Shown here: one piece after another, positions 24,667-36,215 of the stretch
Layout of the letters: every line of letters starts with the position of its first letter
Numbering within the stretch: the first letter of the stretch is position 1
Source of the DNA: Dugong dugon
Taxonomy: Eukaryota; Chordata; Mammalia; Sirenia; Dugongidae
DNA length: 64,000 nt
NCBI GenBank assembly: GCA_030035585.1
Contig: CM057460.1
Span: 221,547,711-221,611,710 of the forward strand
Direction of reading: 5' to 3'
Translations under genes and position numbers: made by a program
The notes under the pieces: generated by a model
Database searches by the model: none
Seen by the model: only the letters and a program-made list of their open reading frames with translations
Told to the model about the DNA's origin: nothing

Positions 24667-25208
24667 ATCCACCCCTTGTCAACTTGGCATCTGTACACAT
24701 CTCATTAAACCCTACATAATCTGTAGATAAAGACAATTATAATGTCATACTTGCACCTACCATGATACAACTAACATGTATACAACTAAAAACACACTAG
24801 CCCTGTGTACATCCTATATTTTATAATAAGTAATGGAATAAGGGAGGGAAGAAAACAAAGATATTTGCTATATATATGTATATACATGTACATATATATA
24901 CACACGTGTATGTTGTATGTATATACACACTCATACACGTATGATAAAACAAGGAAGAAATACTAAAAACAATTACAGTCCTCATTTCTGGAACTGGTCA
25001 CATGGTTATAGCTGATATTTATAACTACTTTCTATGACTATATGTTCTGTATTCCCCTTGCCCTCAGCAAGCACCTCAGCTGGTCATGGTTCTTTGCCTG
25101 GTGGGGTGACCCAAACCTTCATTCCTGAAGGGTCTGTGTCATTAGCAGTCATGTGGGAATTGGGTTGCTGTAGTTTTCCACTGACTTTAATCACAGGGCA
25201 TGGTAGAA

Positions 25209-25662
25209 CTAAGAGATACTCCAAGGATCTTCTGTACTCCAGACATACTCTTCTTTACCTCCACTCTGTAATATCAATCCAATTTCCCCCTGGTAATTAG
25301 GATTAATCACATCAGCCAATACAGTAACTCCCTTCTTTGCCTGTTGATCCAGAGGCATGAGGAGCCCAAAGTGGCCAGATGGCATTTTTAACTTCCAGTT
25401 CAATGCAATCAGTGTTGTGTCTCCTGCTGGGAGCATTCCTCCCTTTGGAACTAAAGACCTCTAGACCTGAAGAGCACATAGTCTTGTGGACAGAAAGCAA
25501 AGATTTTTTGAGTGGGTCACTAGAGGCAATAGTGACTGGTGCCACTCCCATTTCTACCCCTTGATTCCTGGACCCATGAATCCTGGCTATGGGAGAAAAA
25601 AAACACCATATATTGGACACTGGTTTAGAGTATATACTGCTTTCTGGAGAATATTGCCCCAA
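25209..25662 (-). pseudogene. pol: ERV-L dUTPase domain remnant, copy 2
   Basis: Two overlapping minus-strand frames, 25312-25662 and 25209-25436, carry a dUTPase-like region. 'MPSGHFGLLMPLDQQ' corresponds to the Gly-rich substrate motif region and 'DVINPNYQGEIGLIL' to the conserved 'GVID.DY.GE' motif, with Asn at the expected Asp position. dUTPases hydrolyse dUTP to keep uracil out of DNA. ERV-L is known for carrying this domain after integrase. A frameshift near 25400 breaks it. Confidence 0.8.
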
Positions 25663-25729
25663 CCCTGCAAGGTATTGTCACCTAGCTGGTGCCCTGATTG
25701 TGTCTTTAAAAGGCCATTCCATTGTTCTA

Positions 25730-28498
25730 TCAAGCCGGCTGCTTCAGGATGATGGGGAATGTGGTAAGATCAGTGAATTCCCTGAGCTTGAGCCCATTGC
25801 CACATTTCATTGTGCTGTGAAGTGAGTTCCTTGATTCAAGGCAACGCTGTGTGGAATACCATGATGGTGAATAAAGCATTGTGTGAGTCCACAGATGGTA
25901 GTTTTGACAGAAGCATTGCATGCAAGGAAGGCAAATTCATATCCAGAGTAACTGTCTACCCAGTAAAGACAAAACGCTGCCCTTTCCTTGATGGAAGTGG
26001 TCCAATGTAATTAAACTGCCACCAGGTTGCTGGCTGATCACCTCAAGGGATGGTGTCATATCAGGGACTCAGTGTTGGTCTCTGTTTCTGACAGATTGGG
26101 CACGCAGCAGTGGCTGTAACCAAGTCATCCTTGGTGAGTGGAAGTCTGTGGTGCTGAGCCCGTGCATAATCTCCATCCCTGCCACCATGGCCACTTTGTT
26201 CATGAGCCCATTGGGCAAGGATGGGAGTGTCTGAAAAAAGAGACGGACTGGTTTCCACAGAATGCATTATCCTTTCCACTTGATTGTTAAAATTATCCTC
26301 TGCTGAGTTCACTCTTCGGTGAACATTCACATGAGACACAAATATCTTCTCTTCTTTGGCCCATTCAGAGAGGTCTAGCCACATGCCTCTTTCCCATACC
26401 CCCTTATCACCAATTTTTCAGTCATGTTCCTTCCAAGTCCCTGACCATCCAGCCAAACCACTGACCACAGGCTATGAATCAGTACATAATCACACATCTC
26501 ACCATTTCTCCTTCTAAGCAAAGTGAACAACCAAGTGCACTGCTCGAAGTTATGCCCATTGGGAGGATTTCCCTTCACCACTGTCCTTCAGGGAGGTCCC
26601 ATAAAGGGGCTGTAGTGCTGTCACTGTGCACTGCCAAGTGGTGCCCACATATCACTCAGAACCATCTGTAAGTCAGGCACAAGTTTTCTTTCCCTCAGCC
26701 ATCTGATCATAAGGAACTCCTTATGAGGCCATAAGTGAAGACTGGGAGAAGGAAGGTAATATCACAGAAGTGGAGACAAAGCACATTTGAGCTACTTCCT
26801 TATGTAACTTACTTGTGCCTTCAGGTTCTGCTCGAGTCCAGTCTCATATGTACCATTTCCATTTAATAATGGAGTGCTGCTGTGCTTGTCCAACTTTATG
26901 ACTCTATGGGTCAGATAATACCCAGTTCATGATGGGCAGCTAAGGCCACATAGTGACTTGGTGGCCCATGGTTAAGCATTCAGTCTCCATTAAGGCCCAG
27001 TAATAAGCCAAAAGCTGCTTCTCAAAAGAAGACTACTTATCTACAGAGAAAGGCAAAGCTTTGCTCCAAAATACTAAAGGTCTGCACTGTGGTTAACCAA
27101 CAGGGGCCTGCCAAAGACTCCAAACAGCATCTCTATCTGCTCCTGATATTTCAAGAACCATTGGATCAGCCAGATAGTACAGCCCAAGAGGCAAAGAGGC
27201 TTGCACAGCACCCTGAGCCTATTGCAGAGCCTTGTCTTATTCTGGGCTCCATTCAAAACTAGCAGCTTTTTTAGTCACTTGATAAATAGACTGGAGTAGC
27301 ATACTGTAATGAGGGATATGTTGTCTCCAAAATTCAAAGAGGCCCATCAGCTGCTGTACCTCCTCTTTAGTTGTAGGAAGAGCCAGATGTAACAACTTAT
27401 CCTTTGCTTTAGAAGGAATAGCTCGACATGCCCATCACCACTGGACCCCATGAAATTTCACTGAGGTGGAAGGTGCGTGAATTTTTGTTGGATCATTTTC
27501 CCACCCTCTATCATGCAAATGACTTACCAATAAGTCTAGAGTCATTGATATTTCTTCCTTACTAGGTCCAATCAGTCTAATGTCATCAATGTAATGGACC
27601 ACTGTGACATCTTGTGGAAGGGAAACGTGATCAACATCCCTGCAGACTAAATTATGACACAGGGCTGGAGAGTTGATATACCCCTGAGACAGAACAGTGA
27701 AGGTGTACTGCTGGCTTTGCCAGCTGGAGGCAAACTTCTTCCAGTGTTCCTTTGAAGCTGGAATCAAGAAAAAGGCACTGGCCAGATCAACATCTGCATA
27801 GCAGATATCAGGAGATGTATTAATTTGCTCAAGTAATGAAACCACATCTGGAACAGCAGCTGCAATTAGAGTCACCACATGGTTAAGTTGAATATAACCC
27901 ACTGTCATTTTCTAAGACCCAGCTGTTTTTTGCACAGGCCAAATAGACGAGTTGAATGGGAATGTGGTGGGAATCCCACCCCTGCATTCTTTGAATCCTT
28001 GATGGTGGCAGTAATTTCTGCAATCCCTCCAGGAATGTGGTATTGCTTTTGGTTTACTATATTCCTAAGTAGGGACAGTTCTAATAGCTTACACTGGGCT
28101 TTTCCTACCATAGTAGCCCTTACTCTACCTGTCAGTATGGATCCAATGTGGGGGCTCGGGCAGTTGCTAAGCATGTCTATTCCAATTATGCATTCTGGAA
28201 CTGGAAATATCACTACAGAAATCACTACTGGATCCCCTGTGGGATGGACCTGAACTAAGACTCCATTAATAACCTGACCTCTATATGACCCTACTCTGAC
28301 TAGTAGTCTCCACTGAAGTTTTGGGTCTCCTGGAATTAGTGTTGGTTCATAGCCAAGGTCTAGTAATCCCAAAAAGTGATTATTTCCTTTTCCCCAGTGA
28401 ACAGTCACTCTCATAAAAGGCCATAGATCTCTTTGGAGAAGTCTTGGAGAAAGATTAACAGTATAAATTTTTGACACTACAGTGGGGTCCTTCTTCAA
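25730..28498 (-). pseudogene. pol: ERV-L pol remnant, copy 2 (PR-RT-RNase H-IN)
   Basis: Protease: in 27905-28498, 'LLDLGYEPTLIP', so the catalytic D-T-G-S has become D-L-G-Y. Reverse transcriptase: 27435-27908 holds 'MTVGYIQLNHVVTLI' and the YIDD box at plus positions 27582-27593. The connection and RNase H region spans about 26400-27260. Integrase: 26061-26384 has 'HEQSGHGGRDGDYA' and 'CPICQ', the complete His-His-Cys-Cys zinc site, and 25730-25921 holds the catalytic core's decayed end. Multiple stops separate the pieces. Confidence 0.9.
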
Positions 28499-28559
28499 GA
28501 GAACCTGGCCTCCCTTTCATTCAAGAGGTTGTGGGTCTGTAAACTGGCTCAACTCTGGG

Positions 28560-31050
28560 AATTGATTGAGGGGCCATGACTTTATTCTGGCTATTTGAGT
28601 TAGACTACCATTCACTTGACCTAGAATTCTTCCATTTGTACAAATCAAGTAAATATTTAGCAGATTTCCCATCTATTTCACTCCTAGGGACATCATGACT
28701 AAGTAGCCAATGCTATAAGTCTATACAAGTCAGACTATTCTGATTACTCTTTTGACTTTGCTGTCCATTATGGAAACCATGCCCACTTTGTCTTTGTTGA
28801 TTAAGTGCTGCCATTTTGGCCCCTACCACCACAAGTTCCAATCAGCCCCATTGTAGTTAGGTATCTTAAGTCAGTTAGGGCAGTGCCCACTGTCAAATCT
28901 GACTTACATAAAATAGCAATCACAGTAGTATTCAAGGATACTGGGTCTCCCTTCACAAATTTGTTCCTCCCTGTTGTGGTAAAAGGTGTGTCCTCTGGGC
29001 ACTCCGTGTGTAGGTCTGTGGGTCCAACATGATAAATCCACTCTTAAATGCCAATTTCCCTAAGCCTTTGGAAATTTTCTTCCACAGCGAACCAAGGCAG
29101 GTCTGGCATTTCAACTTGGTTTAGTGTAGGCTACCACTAATCCACACTTCAGTGAACCTAGGAAATAAACTGTTGGATCTTTTTCTAACCTTTCAAGCTG
29201 AAACACTGAATGAAGACCCTGTGCTTTGTAGGCCCATATCAATAAACTCAGAATGATCAACTTTATGTTCCTTGTACCATTATCCTACGCCTTTAATAGC
29301 CATTCCCACACATACTCCCCAGGTTCCTGTTTGTACATATCAGAAAAATCAAGCAGTTCTTTTGGAGTGTAGTGTACCTCCTCCTGGGTCACACTTCGCA
29401 TTTCACCTCTTGGGGTTTGCTGGGGCTTAAGTCTAGTTATAGTTCTAGAAGCAAAAATGGGTGGTGCGGGTCGGTCCTGGGGATATTTAGCAATGTCTTG
29501 TAAGGCCTCAGGCAATATCTCAGATAAGGACCCTTCAGGCACAGCTGGATTAATTGTCAGATGGGGGTGGAAGGGCTAAGGGCTTTATTGGGGATGGTGA
29601 TTTAGCTGACAAAGATGGAGCAATCTCTTCAGATGGGAGTAAGAGGGCTAGTTCTGTTGCCAGGAGTGATTCAACGGAATTTAGGGGCTCAATGTCCCCA
29701 GCTTTCTGATTATCTACCCGTATGTCCCCATGCGAAGTTTCAGGATCCCATTTCTTCCCAATCAATGCCTTCACTTTAACTTCAGACACCATTCAAGGTT
29801 GGGAATTCAGTTGGTGTTATAATTCAGCCACACTTACTATATGACTCTGTGTTTGGTTGTTGGCAATATCACCTCTGTTACTACGAGAAATAAGGCTTTC
29901 TCATCCCTTCGGAAGCAAGGGAGAATGAAGAGAACAGGATACAAGGAAAATATTAGTCTGAAGGACTAATGGTCCACAGCTACCAAGGCCTCCACCGGAC
30001 TGAGTCCAGTACAGCTAGATGGTGCCCGGCTACCACCACTGACTGCTCTGACCAGGATCACAACAGAGGGTTCTGGACAGAGCTGGAGAAGGATGTAGAG
30101 CATAATTCTAACTCACACACACAAAAAAACAAGATTTACTGGCCTAAAGGAGACTGGAGAAACCTCGAGAGTATGGCCCCCAGACACCCTTTTAGCTCAG
30201 TGGTGAATTTACCTCCGAGGTTCACTGTTCAGCCTGGGAGTGGACAGCCCCGTAAAAACAAATGAGACTAATGAGGTACAGGAGTCCAGTGACAAGGGCC
30301 AGAAGGCAGAAGGGGACAAGGAAGCTGGTGATAGGGAACACAAGGTTGAGTAAGGATATTGTTGATGTGTTGTGAGATTGTTAACCATTGTCATCGGGCA
30401 ATATTTTTAGTAACTGTTAAATGAAAAACTATTTTGTTCTGTAAGCCTTTATCTTAAGTGAGAATAACAGCACAATTGGACGAGCGTAGTCAATGTCACT
30501 GAACTGTGTATATAAAAATTTTTGAAATGGTGTATCTTTGGCTATCTGTATTTTCACCAAAAAAAAAAAGGTTGAGAATTTAGAGGGTTAATATGTTGTG
30601 GGGTTGTTAACCAATGTCATAAAACAACATGTGTACTACTGTTTCATGAGAAACTATTTGTTCTGTAAGCCTTCACCTGAAGTACAATAAAATATAAAAA
30701 AGAAATAAAGCTTTCTTTCAGGGTACAAGTGGAAACTCTCAGGTCTTTTAATGCTGCACTTGAGCTGTAACTCTGAAGCCCAAGCTTAGCTCTTTCTTTC
30801 ATCTCTTTCTCTAACAAAAGCACGACCAACAAACCAGTCTCTCTATACTTCTCATTCTGACAAAATTGTAGAAAAATATCAAATATGCAGTCACCCAGAG
30901 CCTTGTTTCTCACAAATAGTTGATCCATTGGTAGTGATATTTTGCATATTTCTATTGCCACCCCATGCTGTGGACTATCAGTGCCTTCTTCAATACTGGA
31001 GGCAGTGCTTTAAGACTAGCTAGACTTGAGAACCACTTCAGAAAACTCAT
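28560..31050 (-). pseudogene. gag: ERV-L gag remnant, copy 2, interrupted by L1
   Basis: Fragments at 30644-30961 (N-terminal, 'EICKISLPMDQLFVRNKALG'), 29550-29792 ('VKALIGKKWDPETS' and the acidic/Pro-rich linker) and 29285-29542 ('LPEALQDIAKYPQDRP', 'LDFSDMYKQEPGEYVWEW'). Each aligns with the gag of copy 1. The L1 insertion at 29902-30700 separates the first from the second. Confidence 0.8.
29902..30700 (+). mobile_element. 5'-truncated L1 (3' UTR) inserted in ERV-L gag
   Basis: Flanked by 16-bp imperfect duplications, 'agaaataaggctttct' (29886-29901) and 'agaaataaagctttct' (30701-30716). It ends 'gaagtacaataaaatataaa', with the same 3' end as L1 tails at 43640 and 60740. Inside, 'ttgttctgtaagcctt' appears twice, as in the 60467 copy. 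Its orientation is opposite to the ERV. Confidence 0.85.
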
Positions 31051-31072
31051 CCTTAAAATTTGGTTCCTCTAG

Positions 31073-31089
31073 AACCACTCTTGGTACCA
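31073..31089 (-). promoter_or_regulatory. Primer binding site of ERV-L copy 2
   Basis: Plus-strand 'aaccactcttggtacca' is the complement of a leucine-type primer site and lies two bases from the LTR stub, as in copy 1. Confidence 0.8.
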
Positions 31090-31091
31090 AA

Positions 31092-31147
31092 TGTCTTAGG
31101 CTGGGTTCTCTAGAGGAACAAAACCAGTGAAGAGTATATGTACATAT
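31092..31147 (-). mobile_element. 5' LTR stub of ERV-L copy 2
   Basis: Only the last roughly 55 bases of the LTR ('tgtcttaggctgggttctct' on the plus strand) remain before unrelated sequence starts. Confidence 0.8.
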
Positions 31148-31707
31148 GATTCAGACCGCCACTTGGAAAAAATAGGAAAGACCTTCTGGTAAGCTGAAAG
31201 GTGATCTTTTCTGGTATAATAAGAGTAAGAAAGAAGTGTATACTGTTGTTTGTGGTTAAGTCACACAGGCAAAATTAGTGCTGGATGGGGTGTTAACTTT
31301 AGAAAACTTATCACGTACTTAGATTGTGGATGGTAATTTTAATATTCCTGTGTGCCTGACCTTAAAATGTCTCTCTGAAGATTTTATTAAGAGCACTTTA
31401 TGGAAACACATATTAATTTAATGCTTGCTCTGGTCACCAGATGCTGGTCAGGTTCTAGGGTATATTTCTGGCTAGAGCGAAAAGCAAGCAGAGCTATTTC
31501 AAAGATTATCCTCTTTGCTTGATTTATGCTAATTTCTTGTTAGCATTTAAAATTAACTCCTTATTTTGATTTAGTATTAAAAATCAGGTATCCTTCCCTG
31601 CTCTAAACAGCAGAAAAACGAATGGGAGAGAGCTTGTTTGGACACCTGATGAGTTCATCCCCAAATTTAATGTAAAAGCAGAGATTATTGGTAACACATC
31701 TTTGATG
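31148..31707. other. No recognisable element
   Basis: AT-rich sequence without repeat or coding signature. Confidence 0.35.
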
Positions 31708-31911
31708 TCCCTGGGTGGTACAAACAATTAATGTGCTCAGCTGCTAACAGAAAGCTTGGAGGCTCAAGTATACCCAGAGGCACCTTGGAAGAAAGTCCTG
31801 GTGATACTTGGAAAAAATCCACCGTTGAAAAACCCTAAGGAGCACAGTTCTACTATGACACACATGGGGTCACTTAGAATTGGAGTCCACTGAATGGCAA
31901 CTGGTTTTGGT
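31708..31911 (+). mobile_element. AfroSINE-type SINE, 'ccctgggtggtgc' subtype
   Basis: Starts 'ccctgggtggtacaaacaat' and has the body block 'gtcctggtgatacttggaaa'. It ends 'ggcaactggttttgg', the usual tail before the A-rich end. Confidence 0.85.
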
Positions 31912-32754
31912 TATATGCTCTTTGAATGATTTATATTAAAAATATAAAAAAGTGAGACACTTGCCCTAGATGACTGACTCAATTATATGTTGCATTTATC
32001 CATTTGAACGGCTACGTCAACACCTACTCTTAAAGGATGCTCTTCACCCAGGCCCTCAATGCCTTCATATCAGCCTGTCAACTCCCAGGGAGCTAATTGT
32101 CCTCTGGTTTATTCGTTCCTCCTTTTAATAAAAAATGAGCATCTATTACGTGCCAGGCTGTGTTCTAGACATTGAACAAAATTCCTATCCTCATGGAGCT
32201 TATGCAGTACTGTTTATATTTCTATATGTGTATATAGTCAGCATAGAGGTGTTCTCAAGCAGGTTCAGCATCACTTGATAAAGGTCTACATCCTTCCTGC
32301 CACATCTGCTCTGGGTTGTGGTTCCTTTTGGTCCTGTGCTACAGAGAACACCATCATATCACCACCATCTTGAACCATGTGTGTTTGTTGCACACCAACA
32401 CACATCTTGAGGGTTGAGTCAATCACACTCATTATTGCATGCTTCGTAACTGTACACGTTTGCAAGCCCCCTCCTTGATTTTAGTTTGCTTATTAGTTAA
32501 TTTGTTCATTTATTTTTGTCCTCATACCCCACTCCCATTTCCTCTTCTCCATAGGCAATAATATTAATGTGTCTAATGGGTATCTTTTCATTTGAAAATA
32601 ATCTTTAAGAAATGTACTGTTGGTTTGTATGCATGTATGTATATATATTTTTATTGTTGTAAAAATATAAATAACACAACATTTGCCAGTTCAACATTTT
32701 TCACATATACAATTCAGTGAGATCAATTACATATTTTAATTTTACATAAATGAC
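31912..32754. other. Unassigned, with an L2-like end near 32100-32220
   Basis: 'tctattacgtgccaggctgt' (32132) and 'cctcatggagcttatgcagt' (32190) resemble an inverted old LINE-2 3' end. 32640-32740 resembles an inverted L1 3' end ('caattcagtgagatcaa'). The rest is unassigned. Confidence 0.4.
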
Positions 32755-32997
32755 TAGGAATGTGAACTCTTGAGCCACGTATCTTGGATTCAAGTCCAAG
32801 ATCTGCCACTTAAAATCTGTGTGGCCTTGACCTTGACATTTTCTCTTTCTGTCTCTATGTCATCATCTATAGAGTGGTGCTAATAATAGCAACCTACTCC
32901 CTGGATTATTGTGAGGATTAAATTAGTTAATACATGTAACATGCTTAGAAGGAAGGCCTAGTATGTAGCAACTATTATTACTAGCCTATCACAAATG
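32755..32997 (+). mobile_element. MIR SINE
   Basis: 'gtgtggccttgaccttgaca' core, 'attgtgaggattaaattag' and 'acatgcttagaaggaaggcc' follow the MIR order. Its 3' end is cut by the AfroSINE that follows. Confidence 0.85.
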
Positions 32998-33151
32998 GTT
33001 AAGCATGTGAATACTAGCAGAAAGGACAGTCCTGGTGATCTGCTTCTGAAAGGTCACAGCCATTGAAAACCCTGTGGAGCACAGTTCCACTTTGCACACA
33101 TGGGGTCGCCATGAGTCAGAAGCGGCTCAACCGCAACTAACAGCAACAGCA
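32998..33151 (+). mobile_element. AfroSINE-type SINE, 5' part decayed
   Basis: The body 'cctggtgatctgcttctgaa', 'ggagcacagttccactttgc' and tail 'caaccgcaactaacagcaac' are present. The first tRNA-like bases are missing or merged into the MIR. Confidence 0.8.
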
Positions 33152-33511
33152 TCCTTAAACACAAGCCAGTCTTCTTTGTATTCCCTGGTAAATTCTAGAG
33201 ACACTGGCTGGTTTAGCTAATTAGTTCTGGAAACAAGGCCCCTTATTGTCTCTAGCTAGCTTATGTGTGGGTTGCCCCTGGGTCAGCTGCTTAGCCCCAT
33301 CAGGCCCAATCGGTGGCCACCTCTGGACAGAGACCAGCTTGATGGTTTCCTAAGCAAGGCTTATGGGCAGGACCACTTTGATTAGGAGAGGAGAGTGGTC
33401 ATGTTGTAGCAATCTGAGTCCAGTTTGGAGACAGAAACCACACAGTTGGTTAAACAGGGAAATTTTAATATAAAAAATGGTTAACTATGATAAAAGAGGG
33501 GCTATAAGAAG
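33152..33511. other. No recognisable element
   Basis: No repeat or coding signature. 'aacagggaaattttaatata' near 33453 is AT-rich only. Confidence 0.35.
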
Positions 33512-33903
33512 TCTGTCAGTTTGTGGTGGCTTGCATGTTGCTACGATGCTGGAAGCTATGCCACCGGTATTTCAAATGCCAGCAGCAGAGTCACCCATGG
33601 TTGACAGATTTCAGTGGAGCTTCTAGACTAAGACAGATTAGGAAGAAAGACTTGGTGATGGTGATCTACTTCTGAAAATTAGTCAATGAAAACCTTGTGG
33701 ATCACAGAAGAATATTGTCCAATATAGTGCTGGAAGATGAGCCTCTTATGTTGGAAGGCACTCAAAATGCACAATGGCTGCAACAATGAATCTGAGCACA
33801 TCAACAATAGTGAAGATGGTGCAGGATCAAGCAATGTTTTGTTCTGTTGTACACTGGGTCACCACGAGTCGGGGGCAACTTGAGGGCAACTAAGAACAAC
33901 AAC
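33512..33903 (+). mobile_element. SINE with RTE-like tail, body of the tRNA-Gly-headed family
   Basis: Shares 'tttcagtggagcttctagac', 'aagacagattaggaagaaag' and a terminal 'gggtcaccacgagtcggggg...aacaacaacaaa' with copies at 44281 and 58636. It also has an internal block 'ggtatttcaaatgcc' and 'aaggcactcaaaatgcacaa' that those lack but that copies at 45277 and 60855 carry. The tRNA-like head is absent here. Confidence 0.8.
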
Positions 33904-34219
33904 AAATAAGATATAAGGAGATACAATAAGGCACTCTGGAGGTGAAGGAGAGCACCTACAGGAGGACACACTTGGAAGGGGTTCAGATCTCATTGAAGGT
34001 GTGGTTCAGCCACATGGATAGCAGAGAAGTTGGCTGGCTTGACCAGGCCAAAGCTGGTCTGGACCTGCTGGACAAGCAATAGGCATCCGGAAAAGGGCAG
34101 GCAGTGTGGGCATGCAGGAGGAGTCCAGTGTAGAGGGACAGGAGACCTTTAGAGCTCACAGCTACACTGGGCTTAGTTTTCCTGTCTAGAGAACTGTAGG
34201 AAGGTTCTCACTAGGCTGA
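33904..34219. other. No recognisable element
   Basis: Purine-rich, relatively GC-rich sequence with no repeat or coding signature that I can support. Confidence 0.35.
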
Positions 34220-34429
34220 AGAGCCCTCATGGCACAATGGTTAAGCACTCAGCTGCTAACTGAAAAGTCGGTGGTTCAAACCCATCAGGAGCACTACAGA
34301 AGGAGAGACCTGGTAGTCTGCTCCCATAAAGACTTCAGTCTAGAAAACCATATAAGGTAGTTCTAGTCTGTCATATAGGGTCTCTATGAATCAGAATCGA
34401 CTCGACGGCACACAGCAACAACAACAGGC
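34220..34429 (+). mobile_element. AfroSINE-type SINE, 'gccctggtggcgc' subtype
   Basis: Head 'gccctcatggcacaatggtt', B box 'ggttcaaaccc', body 'agacctggtagtctgctccc' and tail 'gactcgacggcacacagcaa'. A near full-length copy. Confidence 0.9.
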
Positions 34430-34605
34430 CGAGGCAGCAAGATCTCAGAGGGCCTGTATTCTGGACTGGTGGCTGGGAAAGGCTCCCCTAGATGTCCTCA
34501 CACTTACACCAATGTCTTTGCCCATGCTGGAGACATCAGGAGAGCCTCTTCCTCCTGCAGTGTCCCTCCAGTGCCCTCTACTGAGAAAGCCGAACATTGT
34601 GCTCA

Positions 34606-34811
34606 CTTTGTTGTTCGTTCCCGTTGAGTCAATTTTGCCTCATGGTAACGCCATGTGTTACAGAGTTGAACTGCTCCATAGTGTTTTCTTGGCTGTAATA
34701 TTTATGGAAGCAGATCGCAAGACCTTTTCTTCAGCACTGCTGCTGTGTGGGTTCAAACCTCCAACCTTTAGGTTAACAATTGAGCATAAACCATTGTGCC
34801 ACCCAAGGACC
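34606..34811 (-). mobile_element. AfroSINE-type SINE, 'ccctgggtggtgc' subtype
   Basis: Tail 'ttgttgttcgttcccgttga' at left, B box complement 'gggttcaaacctccaacctt' and head 'attgtgccacccaaggac' at right. Confidence 0.9.
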
Positions 34812-34965
34812 TTGTGCTCATGTTAAAAAAGGAATACTTAAAGAAATTCTTTTGTTCATCACAGAGCATATATAGAAGAGTACATTTATTGCTGAGAGGT
34901 AACAAAATGAGACAGACATACATGTCCACTACACATTCCATCCTGTTACAGAAAATGTTACCAGG

Positions 34966-35429
34966 TGTCTTAGTCATCGAGCGCTGCTCTAACAGAAATA
35001 CCACAAGTGGATGGCTTTAACAAAAAGAAGTTTATTCTCTCACAGTTCAGTAGGCTACAAGTCCAAATTCAAGGCATCAGCTCCGGAGGAAGGCTTTCTT
35101 TCTCTGTCGGCTCTGGAGGAAGGTCCTTGTGATGCATCACTCTTCCTTCCCTTGGTCTGGGAGCGTCTCAGCGCAGGAACCTCAGGTCCAAAGCGCTCTA
35201 CTCCCAGCACTACTTTCTTGGTGGTGTGAGGTTCCCATGTGTCTCTGCTCACTTCTCTCTTTTAAGACACTATCCAGTCTTGAAGACCTCTTCAGTATAA
35301 CCTCATCATAGTGAAAGAGTTTACAACACGTAAGGAAATCACATCAGATTACACAATCATACAATACTGGGAATCATGACCCAGTCAAGCCGACTGACAT
35401 TTCTGGGGGTCACAATTCAATCCATGACA
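34966..35429 (-). mobile_element. Solo MLT1-like LTR with CCAGG target duplication
   Basis: Plus strand starts 'tgtcttagtcatcgagcgct' and ends 'caattcaatccatgaca'. CCAGG is found exactly on both sides (34961-34965 and 35430-35434). Well preserved, with 'ctcttttaagacactatcca' in the middle. Confidence 0.95.
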
Positions 35430-36114
35430 CCAGGCTAAGTCATAGGAAATATCACCCATCTGCATCCAACACTCTGCCCTTCTAGAAAATTACTTGATTA
35501 TGTCAAACCTCTCATTCATTCATTCAACAAATTCATTGAATTTTCATTATTGGCGATAGCTATGTTCTATAAAGTTGCCATGAACATTGAATTAGCAAAT
35601 ACCGAACCCTTGCTCCTAGAGGAAATATAAGATTAGGTTCCCCTGAGCCTCTGGTCACAATATTTTTGTCAACTAATCAATACATAACCTTGTTTTATGT
35701 GTGTTTCTGTTTAAAGACATCTTATTTAATGTCTATTGTTGATTCATTAACATTGAACTGATACCAACAGAATTATAACTCATGCCTGAACGAAGCTTAT
35801 CTAACACTCATAATCTCTCCGTAAGACACATCACAGCCTTTTTGCATGGAGGAACACTAGACAGCACTTCAGCACGATGCTTGGGTGCCATTTCAAACAG
35901 CAAAATAATCAACAACAACAAAAAGTCACAAAAGTGTGAAAAACCCGGCACTAAATAGACCATGAAATGGATACTTGTTTACAGAATGAAAACGGAAACA
36001 AGAAGGCAGAGCGTCACCTTGCTCAGTCTCAGCTGGGACCATGTGCTTCAGGTGATTCAAACTTTTCACTGCTCTACATATGTCTGTGAATGACTGTGGG
36101 ATGTGTCAGTGTGT
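35430..36114. other. Probable old interspersed repeat, family uncertain
   Basis: Blocks such as 'ctctggtcacaatatttttg' (35651) and 'cactagacagcacttcagca' (35858) look like an old eutherian repeat that I cannot name. No coding support. Confidence 0.4.
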
Positions 36115-36215
36115 TCGTGTGTGTGTGTGTGGATGTGTGTGGGTGTGTAACAGAGAAAGAGTCAGACAGACACAGAGAAGCATAGAGAGACAGACAGACA
36201 GAGATAGATCTGTTT
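36115..36215. repeat. (TG)n and GACA-rich microsatellite
   Basis: Interrupted 'tgtgtgtg' run to about 36150, then 'agacagacagaca' near 36190. Confidence 0.8.

Larger units (their letters stand above)
24120..31147 (-). mobile_element. ERV-L-type endogenous retrovirus, copy 2
   Basis: Minus-strand provirus reading right to left: 5' LTR stub, leucine-type primer site, gag, protease, RT, RNase H, integrase, dUTPase, 3' LTR. No env. It is the most complete copy in the window by domain content and the only one keeping both integrase and dUTPase. It carries an L1 3' end inserted in gag (29902-30700). Nearly the whole 5' LTR has been lost at 31147. All frames are disrupted. Confidence 0.9.

Noticed and set aside
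24120-31147. Envelope gene in ERV-L copy 2
   Set aside because: Between dUTPase and the 3' LTR there is under 600 bases and no signal peptide, furin-like site or transmembrane pattern.
34386-34826. 146-codon plus-strand frame
   Set aside because: It starts in one AfroSINE tail and ends in another. No domain.
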